A stretch of 64,000 nucleotides of DNA from Thiohalocapsa sp. (GTDB lineage Bacteria > Pseudomonadota > Gammaproteobacteria > Chromatiales > Chromatiaceae). A program made the position numbers and the translations under genes. Below the pieces are notes generated by a model that did no database searches, was not told the DNA's origin, and worked only from the letters and a program-made list of their open reading frames with translations. Positions 17,640 to 24,849 of this stretch are shown here, piece by piece. The stretch lies in contig JANQFX010000047.1 in assembly GCA_028277725.1 (NCBI GenBank), positions 97,466 through 161,465 on the forward strand, read 5' to 3'. Position 1 is the first letter of the stretch. Each line of letters begins with the position of its first letter.

Positions 17640-17990
17640 CTAGAAAATGGACGCTGCGAAGATGCGGACCTCTCCCTTCTCGTAGCCGAGCACCATGCGG
17701 CCGAGGTACTCGCCCTCCTTCGCGGTGCTGCGCACCCGATACAGGGCCGTTACATGCTGGCCGCGTCGGATCAGACCTAGGAAGTCCCGTTCCTCGACCA
17801 GATTGCGCGAGAGTTCACTGTGCGCGAACTGCTTGCCGAGTTCGACCTCGTTTAGGCCGAGCAGTAGTTCATAGGAGAATTTCTTGATGAACTTGCCGTA
17901 CTGGCCCTTGTTGGAATACTTGATGAGCTCGTCCCACATCGGGTGGGCGATGTCGAGTATTTCTTCGTCTGACAGATCGTTGATATTCAT
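17640..17990 (-). CDS. Unrecognised 116-residue protein upstream of FKBP
   Basis: Soluble protein starting MNINDLSDEEILDIAHPMWDE. The centre (YSNKGQYGKFIKKFSYELL) and end (GEYLGRMVLGYEKGEVRIFA) suggest a small alpha+beta fold such as an NTF2-like or cystatin-like domain, but I cannot assign a family. The frame runs upstream to 18092, but residues there are unlike the rest; the ATG at 17990 is preferred. It precedes the FKBP gene by 17 bases and lies just downstream of aprA on the same strand, past a strong hairpin. Confidence 0.72.
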   Translation of the reverse strand: MNINDLSDEEILDIAHPMWDELIKYSNKGQYGKFIKKFSYELLLGLNEVELGKQFAHSELSRNLVEERDFLGLIRRGQHVTALYRVRSTAKEGEYLGRMVLGYEKGEVRIFAASIF

Positions 17991-18135
17991 GCGGAGACGC
18001 CGCCTGTCGGCGTTTCGAAGCACGGGCCTGTCGACCTGCGCTTCGATCAGCCGGCCAAACCCTATAGATACGCGCGGATGGAACGTTCGCAACGAACGCT
18101 GGCGACGTCCGCGGAGATACGCGTCGGACCGAAGA

Positions 18136-18159
18136 CGGGGCCCCGTCGCCGGGGCCCCG
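18136..18159 (-). terminator. Strong GC hairpin after aprA
   Basis: Nine-base-pair stem formed by two copies of GGGGCCCC with a six-base loop, 15 bases past the aprA stop. No T run follows on the minus strand (TCTTCGGTCC), so it may be a transcript-stabilising or attenuating hairpin rather than a full terminator; genes of the same orientation follow. Confidence 0.45.
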
Positions 18160-18173
18160 ACTCGGGCCGAGGC

Positions 18174-20057
18174 CTAGGCCGCCTCAGCCGCCGGCTTGTC
18201 CTCGATCAGGTGGTAGCAGGGCGCCTTCTCCATGGTGTACTCACCGGTCTGCGGATCGCGGCGGGACACGGTCAGCACGTGCCAGTTGTCGTCGTCCACC
18301 TTCATCGCGTCGCCGCGATAATAATAGCCGGGCCAGCGCGTCTCCTTACGGAACAGGGTGTGGTGCATGACCGCCTCGGAGGTGAGATGGCGGTGCTTTA
18401 GCTCCCAGGCGCGCAGCAGCTCGTGCACGTTCTCGGCGGCGACCTTCTCCAGGTCCTCCTCGAGGAGCTTGAGCTTCTTCAGGCCGATGTGCAGCAGCTT
18501 CTCGTTGGTCATGTAGTTGACCGTGACGCCCCCGCAGTACTCGTCCATGAGTTTTTGCAGCCGATCCAGTCCCTGACGCGGGTTGATGTAGTTCGGGTTG
18601 ACCGAACCCGCGGTGATCTCGTTGCGATAGATGCGGTAGTGCTCCATCGGCTTGTAGATCTCTTCCCTGCGCTCGTCGATCTGCGCATCGGACACGCGGA
18701 TGCCCTCGGCCTTGCCGTCGTCGATGTACTTACAGGCCGCCTTGGCCGCAAGCCGCCCCTCGGTGAAGGAGCCGGACGAGAAGGCGTGCGGCGTACCGCC
18801 CACCGCGTCACCGGCACCGAACAGGCCCTCGACGGTGGTCATGCGGTTGTAGCCCCAGAAGTAGTCGGGCGGCGAGAGGTCCTCGGGACCGGAGCACCAG
18901 GCGCCGCAACCCGTGGCGTGAGAACCCATGACGTAGGGCTCGGAGGTGGTCAGCTCCGGGTTCTCGTACTTCGGATTCACGTCGGTGGCGGCCCAGAGCA
19001 CGGCCTGGCCGACCGTCATGCCGAGGAAGTTGTGCCAGCCGATCTCCTCGAGGTGCGGATCCTGGAAGGCCTCCATGGTGACCATGTGGATCGGCCCACG
19101 GCCAGCATTGACCTCGTTGATGAAGGCATGGTTGCGCAGGCAGGTCGGGATCGGCCGATGGGTGCGGTGCGAGGCCTCGACGTCGAGGTAGCGCTTGCCG
19201 ACCATCTCTTCCAGCGCCGGGAACCACTTGGACTCGTACTCCTCGCCCAGGCCGTTCTGGGTGTAGGTCTTGAGGTGCAGGAAGTACGCGCCCACCGGAC
19301 CGTAGCCGTCCTTGAAGCGGGCGAGCACGATGCGGTTCTCCATCTGCGTCATCTTGGCGCCGGCACCGATCATCAGGCCGTAGGCGGAACCCGAAGACCA
19401 GGGGGCATACCAGACGCGGCCGGCACCCTCACCGACGGAGCGCGGCTTGAAGATGTTCGAGGCACCGCCAGCAGCGACGACGACGGCCTTGGACTTGAAC
19501 ACATGGTAGTTGCCGGTGCGGACATTGAAGCCGACGGCACCCGCGACGCGGTTCTCCTTGGCCTCGTCCATCAGCAGATGGGTCACGCAGACGCGGTTGA
19601 AGACCTTGTCGGCGGACTTCTTGGCGGCCTCGGCCACGATCGGCTTGTAGGACTCGCCATGGATCATGATCTGCCAGCGACCTTCGCGCTGGTAGGCGCC
19701 GGTCTTGGGGTTGCGCATCAGCGGCAGGCCCCATTCCTCGAACTGATGCACGGCGGAGTCGACGTGGCGAGCCATGTCGAACAGCAGATCCTCGCGCACC
19801 ATGCCCATCAGGTCGATGCGGGCATAGCGCACATGATCCTCGGGGTTATTCTCGCCGAAGCGCGTGCCCATGTAACAGTTGATCGCGTACAGACCCTGCG
19901 CAACGGCACCGGAGCGGTCGATATTCGCCTTCTCGGCGATGACGATCTTCTTGTCCTTGCCCCAGTACCTGGCCTCGAAAGCGGCACCCGTGCCGCCGAG
20001 GCCGGCGCCGCAGACGAGGACGTCGATGCCGTCTTCAACGATGGTCTTGTAGCCCAT
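18174..20057 (-). CDS. aprA: Adenylylsulfate (APS) reductase alpha subunit
   Basis: FAD subunit of dissimilatory APS reductase. In sulfur oxidisers it runs in reverse, joining sulfite and AMP to APS in the cytoplasm. The FAD-binding motif GAGLGGTGAAFEARYWG is at residues 17-33, followed by EKANIDRSGAVAQGLYAINC and the substrate-channel segment SHRTHRPIPTCLRNH; GLFGAGDAVGGTPHAFSSGS near residue 420 is the second FAD contact. 627 residues, normal. Its ATG overlaps the aprB stop by one base (TAATG), so AprB and AprA are translationally coupled, as expected for subunits of one heterodimer. Confidence 0.98.
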   Translation of the reverse strand: MGYKTIVEDGIDVLVCGAGLGGTGAAFEARYWGKDKKIVIAEKANIDRSGAVAQGLYAINCYMGTRFGENNPEDHVRYARIDLMGMVREDLLFDMARHVDSAVHQFEEWGLPLMRNPKTGAYQREGRWQIMIHGESYKPIVAEAAKKSADKVFNRVCVTHLLMDEAKENRVAGAVGFNVRTGNYHVFKSKAVVVAAGGASNIFKPRSVGEGAGRVWYAPWSSGSAYGLMIGAGAKMTQMENRIVLARFKDGYGPVGAYFLHLKTYTQNGLGEEYESKWFPALEEMVGKRYLDVEASHRTHRPIPTCLRNHAFINEVNAGRGPIHMVTMEAFQDPHLEEIGWHNFLGMTVGQAVLWAATDVNPKYENPELTTSEPYVMGSHATGCGAWCSGPEDLSPPDYFWGYNRMTTVEGLFGAGDAVGGTPHAFSSGSFTEGRLAAKAACKYIDDGKAEGIRVSDAQIDERREEIYKPMEHYRIYRNEITAGSVNPNYINPRQGLDRLQKLMDEYCGGVTVNYMTNEKLLHIGLKKLKLLEEDLEKVAAENVHELLRAWELKHRHLTSEAVMHHTLFRKETRWPGYYYRGDAMKVDDDNWHVLTVSRRDPQTGEYTMEKAPCYHLIEDKPAAEAA

Positions 20058-20542
20058 TAGTAAGCCTCCACGCCGGGAACCAGCTTCAGGTTGTTGGATT
20101 CGAGCGTGTGCAACTCGCCTTCATCGAAGCGAATGTACTTGGGCTCGTTGTACAGGTACTGGCTGTCGCGCTGCTCCTGGCTCGGGGCCGGCACGTCCGC
20201 AAGCTGGGGAATGTGTTTGCCCCAGGGTTTGGTCGTGATCGGAGCGAGCAGGTTCATGTCCTTCTCGCCGTTGCGGAAAATGATCCGCCAGGCGATGACG
20301 CCCTTCTCCTCGTCGCGCTTCACACGCACCGAGTGGCCGAGCGGCGCGAAGTCGGCATAGCCGCGAACGTCGATGGCGTTATGCGGACAGGCCTTGACGC
20401 AGGAGTAGCACTCCCAGCACATGTTCGGCTCGATGTTGTAGGCACGCCGGACCACCGGATCGATGTGCATGATGTCCGACGGGCAGATATCGACACACTG
20501 GCCGCAACCGTCGCAGCGCGTCATGTAGACGAAGGTTGGCAT
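20057..20542 (-). CDS. aprB: APS reductase beta subunit (ferredoxin-like)
   Basis: Electron-transfer subunit of APS reductase, 161 residues. Two [4Fe-4S] sites are plain: CDGCGQCVDICPSDIM near residue 10 and CWECYSCVKACPHNAID near residue 45. The C-terminal part wraps around AprA in known structures and ends with LESNNLKLVPGVEAY. The ATG at 20542 has a good ribosome site (AGAGGAAA); the open frame extends further upstream but without AprB-like sequence. It lies between aprM and aprA. Confidence 0.97.
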   Translation of the reverse strand: MPTFVYMTRCDGCGQCVDICPSDIMHIDPVVRRAYNIEPNMCWECYSCVKACPHNAIDVRGYADFAPLGHSVRVKRDEEKGVIAWRIIFRNGEKDMNLLAPITTKPWGKHIPQLADVPAPSQEQRDSQYLYNEPKYIRFDEGELHTLESNNLKLVPGVEAY

Positions 20543-20639
20543 TCTGGTTTCCTCTACGCGATTTGAGCGATGAGCGATTCGAGCGCCGGCCCGGCACCTT
20601 TCGACGGGAACTCCCGACGACAGCGCGGGGCGCTCGAGA

Positions 20640-21503
20640 TCAGTAGTGAGACGGGGCTTCGCGCTTGATACCGAGGCCCATGTTCGGCGGGTTGTCGCCC
20701 ATGTACTCCGGGATGTCCGGGTAGGCCTCCTTGCACTCGGTACTGGACAGGTCCGGGATCTCCGGGAGCTTGTCGCGTGAGCCGTCGGCAACCGAAATCT
20801 TCTTGGCGTAGGCGGCCGCCGGCTTGAAGAACATGTGCGCGAACTTCGACCAGAGCACAGTGCTGAACAGCGTGGTGGCGGCGGCGATGAAGAGCACGAA
20901 GGTGAGGATGCTCAGCACCGAGGATGCGCTGCTGACGGCCTGGAAGAAGGACCAGATCAGCGCGAGGGCCGCCATCAGCATCAGCGACACCACGAACAGG
21001 TCGGACTGGTGCACGTCGTACCACTCGTGGCCCTCGGAGCGCACATCGGCACGGATCTTGAACCAGAACCAGGAACCACCGAACACGATGGACGCGGCGC
21101 TGAGGTGCCACAGCAGCGGCATGAAGAATGACGACTCGCCCTCGGCTGCCGGGAGACCGAAGATCATGACGGCCGTGGACACGACGAAGACGATGAAGCC
21201 GTACATCGTGAACAGGTGCGCGACGCGGCGGTCGGGGTTCTCGAACTCGCTTGAGGCGAGCACCTCGTTCGCCAGGGTGCTGACGGCGATGCTCGCCTTC
21301 TCCCCTCCGCCGACCTGACGCCTGGCGAGCTTCTTCAGCGACTGCCCCTTCTCGACGAAGTACTTCCCGCTCTTCTTGTGGATGACGTCGAGCAGGGTGC
21401 CGCCGATGACCAGAAGGACCATCAGAACGACGTAGGCCTGCATGACCCCGGGGTCGAGTGGCAGGTTCGCAGCCAAGTCTGCGAAGGGGTTGCTTGTGAT
21501 CAT
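20640..21503 (-). CDS. aprM: APS reductase membrane anchor AprM
   Basis: Integral membrane protein thought to pass electrons between APS reductase and the quinone pool in purple sulfur bacteria that lack QmoABC. It has about five membrane segments (near residues 22-41, 96-117, 128-148, 168-190 and 194-216) and histidines near their ends (VAHLFTMYG, LLWHLSAAS, KFAHMFFKP) that could be heme or quinone ligands; this is inference. The C-terminal 55 residues are soluble and proline-rich. 287 residues. First gene of the aprM-aprB-aprA series, 97 bases ahead of aprB. Confidence 0.9.
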   Translation of the reverse strand: MITSNPFADLAANLPLDPGVMQAYVVLMVLLVIGGTLLDVIHKKSGKYFVEKGQSLKKLARRQVGGGEKASIAVSTLANEVLASSEFENPDRRVAHLFTMYGFIVFVVSTAVMIFGLPAAEGESSFFMPLLWHLSAASIVFGGSWFWFKIRADVRSEGHEWYDVHQSDLFVVSLMLMAALALIWSFFQAVSSASSVLSILTFVLFIAAATTLFSTVLWSKFAHMFFKPAAAYAKKISVADGSRDKLPEIPDLSSTECKEAYPDIPEYMGDNPPNMGLGIKREAPSHY

Positions 21504-21895
21504 CGGATGCTATCTCCACGTGGGATGCTAAGAGCTTGACCCTGGGCCAGCAACATGGCGTGCGGCCGCCCAGAGTCTGAGCAGTGGACCTTAAGACGCG
21601 GGCGTCGTTTGCGCTTGCTCGGACACCCTTCTCGACCCTGGCATCGGCGTCTGCCAACGCAGCCAGGGGTGTCGGCGAATTAGTATACGCAGCCCGAGAC
21701 AACACCCGCGACTCAGACATTTTCGGGCGCCATAATCGTTGTTAATGGGGATACGATTGGCGGACTGTTGCTGCATCCACAAGCCGATCAGGGGCATGCG
21801 CGTGCGTCCGAATGGACAATGCGTCAAACCCTTGAGTGCGGGACAGGTTCCACAGGGCGCAGGTGGTGCGCCCTCGTCGGTTGCAGGACGTCGAG
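21504..21895. other. Leader and promoter region of aprMBA
   Basis: About 390 bases upstream of aprM. On the minus strand a TATACT box (21687-21682) could be a -10 element, but I see no good -35 match at 16-18 bases. The ATG of aprM is preceded by CACGTGGAGATAGCATCCG. The distance from the TATACT to aprM (about 180 bases) would make a long leader. I see no convincing gene here on either strand. Confidence 0.4.
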
Positions 21896-22144
21896 TCAGT
21901 CGCCGAATGGGTCGTCCGAGAGTAACGCCCCGATCGCCGGCGCGTAGGTAAGAACGGCGCCCTGCAGGACACCCAGGCCGGCAAACGCATGCGACAGCCG
22001 CGCCAGTAGCGCCGCATCCTCCGGCGCCTTCGCGAGCTCCCGAAGAACCGCGACCAAGGGCGCGATTTGCGCCGGGTCGAGGTGGGTTTCGAGCATCGAG
22101 ATCGACGCGTCGACGCTCGACGCCTCCAGTGGGTATCGAGTCAT
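21896..22144 (-). CDS. Unrecognised 82-residue protein upstream of apr
   Basis: Short helical protein starting MTRYPLEASSVDASISMLET and rich in leucine and alanine (APLVAVLRELAKAPEDAALL), with no membrane segment strong enough to call. The frame can be extended to 22237 but the ATG at 22144 avoids an arginine-rich, atypical N-terminus. It lies 106 bases after the 296-residue unknown gene on the same strand and 390 bases before aprM. Family unknown. Confidence 0.55.
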   Translation of the reverse strand: MTRYPLEASSVDASISMLETHLDPAQIAPLVAVLRELAKAPEDAALLARLSHAFAGLGVLQGAVLTYAPAIGALLSDDPFGD

Positions 22145-22250
22145 GCTCACACCGCAGGACCGGGGAGGCGCCCCGGCGCGTAACACCGAACCACGCTGAG
22201 CGAAATCGCTCCGGTCAATGCGCCGCGGGCGACGCACAGCTCAGCCGGCG

Positions 22251-23141
22251 TCATTGGTAGAGTACGCCGTCGCGGCGTCCCATCGCGTAGGGCATCTCTC
22301 CAGCGGCTATTCGCAGCTTGGCCTCGATGCGGATCTTGTCCAATACCCCCTTGTCGACCACTTCCGGGTAGAGCGAATAGAAGCGCTCGACGTCTAAGGC
22401 GTGTGCCTTGGCGGCCAGCTCCATTCGGCGCCGATCCTCGAGGCCCACACCGTGCAGCATGAGCAGTCGTGGGGCCTGGCGTTGCAGGTAGCGCTGGCAC
22501 AGGTCGTGCTGCTCGGCGTCGTTCCAGTCCTCGCGCACCAGAAAGGGCGGGAATTCCTCGTCCTCGCGGTAGCGGCGCGTGAACCAGCGCGCGCGGGGAC
22601 TGCTGCCAGCGCGTTCAGCAACGGAGCGCTCCAGCCGATAGTTGACGGGGCCATAGGAGCGGCTGCGCTCCTCCTCGCTGGAGTCGATGGGCATCACCGC
22701 GGCCGGCAGCGCCGTCCAGTCCGTCAGCTTCGGGAAGGACGCCATCTCGGAGGCGTCGATACAGGAGAAGATCAAGGCCAGCGGCGTGTCGTCCTTGGGA
22801 TCGAGTAGCCAGTACTCGTGGCGGTCGGCGGCCTCGAAGGGCAACTCGGCGGCGAGGATGAACTCCGCCAAGGCGAGTATGCGCGAGTCGACCTCCCCCT
22901 CAGCGGTGGAGGGGTTGCCGACCACCTCCTCCAAGTCGCCGTAGCGTATGTGTGCAGCGCGAACAAAACGCCCCCGCTGGCGCCCGCCTGCCCCCACGCC
23001 GCCGCGACCACTCGCGTAGATGAACTGGAACTCCCACAAATCTCCGTCCATCGACAGCGCCCTTGCATTGTCGGCTTCGGCGATCTGGACCTGGGCCGAG
23101 AACGGCTGCAGCAGGCGTTGAGAGTGCGCCCGGATACTCAT
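22251..23141 (-). CDS. Unrecognised 296-residue protein
   Basis: Soluble protein with an ATG at 23141 and a ribosome site (GGAGAG). The N-terminal half contains a glycine-rich turn (ASGRGGVGAGGRQRGRF) and the acidic segment AELPFEAADRHEYWLLDPKD; the C-terminal half is highly charged and helical (REDWNDAEQHDLCQRYLQRQ). Composition and codon use match neighbouring real genes. No catalytic motif or family is apparent. It is the middle gene of three unknown minus-strand genes between the second FKBP gene and aprMBA. Confidence 0.72.
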   Translation of the reverse strand: MSIRAHSQRLLQPFSAQVQIAEADNARALSMDGDLWEFQFIYASGRGGVGAGGRQRGRFVRAAHIRYGDLEEVVGNPSTAEGEVDSRILALAEFILAAELPFEAADRHEYWLLDPKDDTPLALIFSCIDASEMASFPKLTDWTALPAAVMPIDSSEEERSRSYGPVNYRLERSVAERAGSSPRARWFTRRYREDEEFPPFLVREDWNDAEQHDLCQRYLQRQAPRLLMLHGVGLEDRRRMELAAKAHALDVERFYSLYPEVVDKGVLDKIRIEAKLRIAAGEMPYAMGRRDGVLYQ

Positions 23142-23234
23142 GACTGGACTCTCCGCGACTGAACTAGCCTCGACGCTACGCGATGCCAGCTGCCGGCTCG
23201 CCCCAAAGATGTCATGGAAATAGCGGGTCCGCCC

Positions 23235-23969
23235 TCAATGCGGCGCACCGGACGGCCACTGCTCGGCGCAGCGGCGCATGACATCGCGCACCTCGTCCGG
23301 GACATTCTGGAACATGGCCTGGCGCATGCCGTCGGCAAGGAATCCGGCCATGTCGTTGGGTAGCCGCCGCCCCATGCTGTCGAAGGTGCGTTCCATCAGC
23401 TTGGGATCCAGGGAGCGGGTCGCCGCGATCCCCATATTGAGGTTGATGACACGCCAGGGGCGCCAGGCATCGCCGCGCTCCTCGTCCAACTGCAGACGCG
23501 TCGAAGCGGACCCGATCACCTCGTCCATCAGCCAGCATAGGATGCGGAGGTCTTCCGGCGAGCTGGTACCGTTGACGATCATGCCGAAACCGTCGGCAGT
23601 GCCCTCCAGGTTGTCGATGGTGGCTCCGCGGCGCGCGACCCAGACCCCCATGCTCGCAAACAGGCGCGCCACCGCGCCGCGCTTGTCCATGACCTCGAGC
23701 TTGCGCACCAGGAAGGCGAGACGATCGAGCAGATCCAGCCCATGGGCGCAGAACTCGTCGAGTTCGTCCTGTTCCAGCCGCGCCGCGCCCTGCTCCAGCG
23801 CGCCGGCGATCTGGAAGAAGTCCGACAGCGCTTGGGCAAGGGCCAGGGGGCCGGACTCCTCCGCCATGATGGCCTGTGCCTCGTCGCCCTTGGCAAGTAC
23901 CGCCTGGGTGACCTCCAGCGCAAGGGCGGAGATGGCGTCGTTTTCGATCACGAGGGGGGACGTCGACAA
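23235..23969 (-). CDS. Unrecognised 244-residue helical protein
   Basis: Mostly helical soluble protein. It starts at TTG 23969, which has AGGTGA six bases upstream; no ATG gives a better N-terminus. Segments such as DEFCAHGLDLLDRLAFLVRK and SPEDLRILCWLMDEVIGSAS suggest helical repeats, and the C-terminus includes RPWRVINLNMGIAATRSLD. No membrane segment, signal peptide or known motif. It is divergent from the second FKBP gene (134 bases between starts), so both may share a regulatory region, and heads a minus-strand series towards aprM. Confidence 0.7.
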   Translation of the reverse strand: MSTSPLVIENDAISALALEVTQAVLAKGDEAQAIMAEESGPLALAQALSDFFQIAGALEQGAARLEQDELDEFCAHGLDLLDRLAFLVRKLEVMDKRGAVARLFASMGVWVARRGATIDNLEGTADGFGMIVNGTSSPEDLRILCWLMDEVIGSASTRLQLDEERGDAWRPWRVINLNMGIAATRSLDPKLMERTFDSMGRRLPNDMAGFLADGMRQAMFQNVPDEVRDVMRRCAEQWPSGAPH

Positions 23970-24103
23970 GGGCGATCACCTGTTGCTGGCCGAGGAGGAA
24001 TGTCACGCGACTGGTTAGGATACCGTGGCCGGGCGCAAGCCGCCCCCACCCATGGCGCGGGAGTCTCTCCCCTTCGATCAGCCCAAGCATCCTGGAGATC
24101 AGC

Positions 24104-24604
24104 GTGACCCAAACCAACCCAGAGTCCATTTCGGAAGGCAAGTATGTCGAACTCACCTACGAGGTGCGCGACAGCACCACCGGCGAGATCCTCACAGAGG
24201 TCACACGCCCGCTCAGCTATGTCCATGGGGTCAACGAGATCCTGGCGCCGAATCTGATGCAGGAACTGCAGGGCAAGACCGCGGGCGAACGCGTCGACCT
24301 GCTCGTCGACTGCAATGCGATCTACGGCCCAAGGAACGAATCCCTGGTCGTCACCGAGAAGCTCGCAGTCGTCCCACGCGAGTACCGACAGGTCGGCAGC
24401 CAGATCCTGATGGAGAACAACCTGGGCCAGATGAAGAGCTTTCTGGTCACCAAAATCGAGAACGACAGCATCACCTTCGACGGCAACAACCCCCTCTGCG
24501 GACGTGAGGTCATCTACCGGGTGTGGCTCCACACCGTTCGCGATGCCACGCCGGAGGAGAAGGAGCACGGCGGCCGCACGCCGGAAGGCCCCCCGGCGGA
24601 CTGA
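24104..24604 (+). CDS. SlyD-like FKBP prolyl cis-trans isomerase (copy 2)
   Basis: Paralog of the gene at 17110-17622; by eye roughly half of aligned residues are identical, including YVHGVNEIL, GPRNESLVVTE and FDGNNPLCGREVIYR. It has the FKBP core interrupted by an insert-in-flap domain and no histidine-rich tail. The GTG start at 24104 has GGAG seven bases upstream; 166 residues. The two copies bracket the apr genes and the unknown genes, with opposite orientation. Its client is not known; association with APS reductase or its partners is inference from position. Confidence 0.88.
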   Translation: MTQTNPESISEGKYVELTYEVRDSTTGEILTEVTRPLSYVHGVNEILAPNLMQELQGKTAGERVDLLVDCNAIYGPRNESLVVTEKLAVVPREYRQVGSQILMENNLGQMKSFLVTKIENDSITFDGNNPLCGREVIYRVWLHTVRDATPEEKEHGGRTPEGPPAD

Positions 24605-24849
24605 AATCGGGCGCCGAGGGCACCGTCGGGAATCTCGCGTGCCGCGTCGTGCGTCGAGATGGAGGGCGGCATGGGCGTCGGCCTGTCCGCGGCGCCGATG
24701 AGTGAGATCACGCCCGCCGACGGCGCCGTGCCGCGGTCCAACATCCACGACTACAGGATCCTCCGCATGAACCGGATGCCGAGCATCGAGGTACACACCG
24801 TCCCTTCCGCCGAGGCGCCCACCGGCGTCGGCGAGCCGGCGACCCCAGC

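Noticed and set aside
18423..20060. 545-codon open frame opposite aprA
   Set aside because: aprA is unambiguous on the other strand; the antisense translation is dominated by V, G, H, L, D in the manner of GC-rich shadows.
21591..21827. 78-codon minus-strand frame upstream of aprM
   Set aside because: Cysteine- and arginine-rich translation without a domain or ribosome site; the region is more likely the apr leader.
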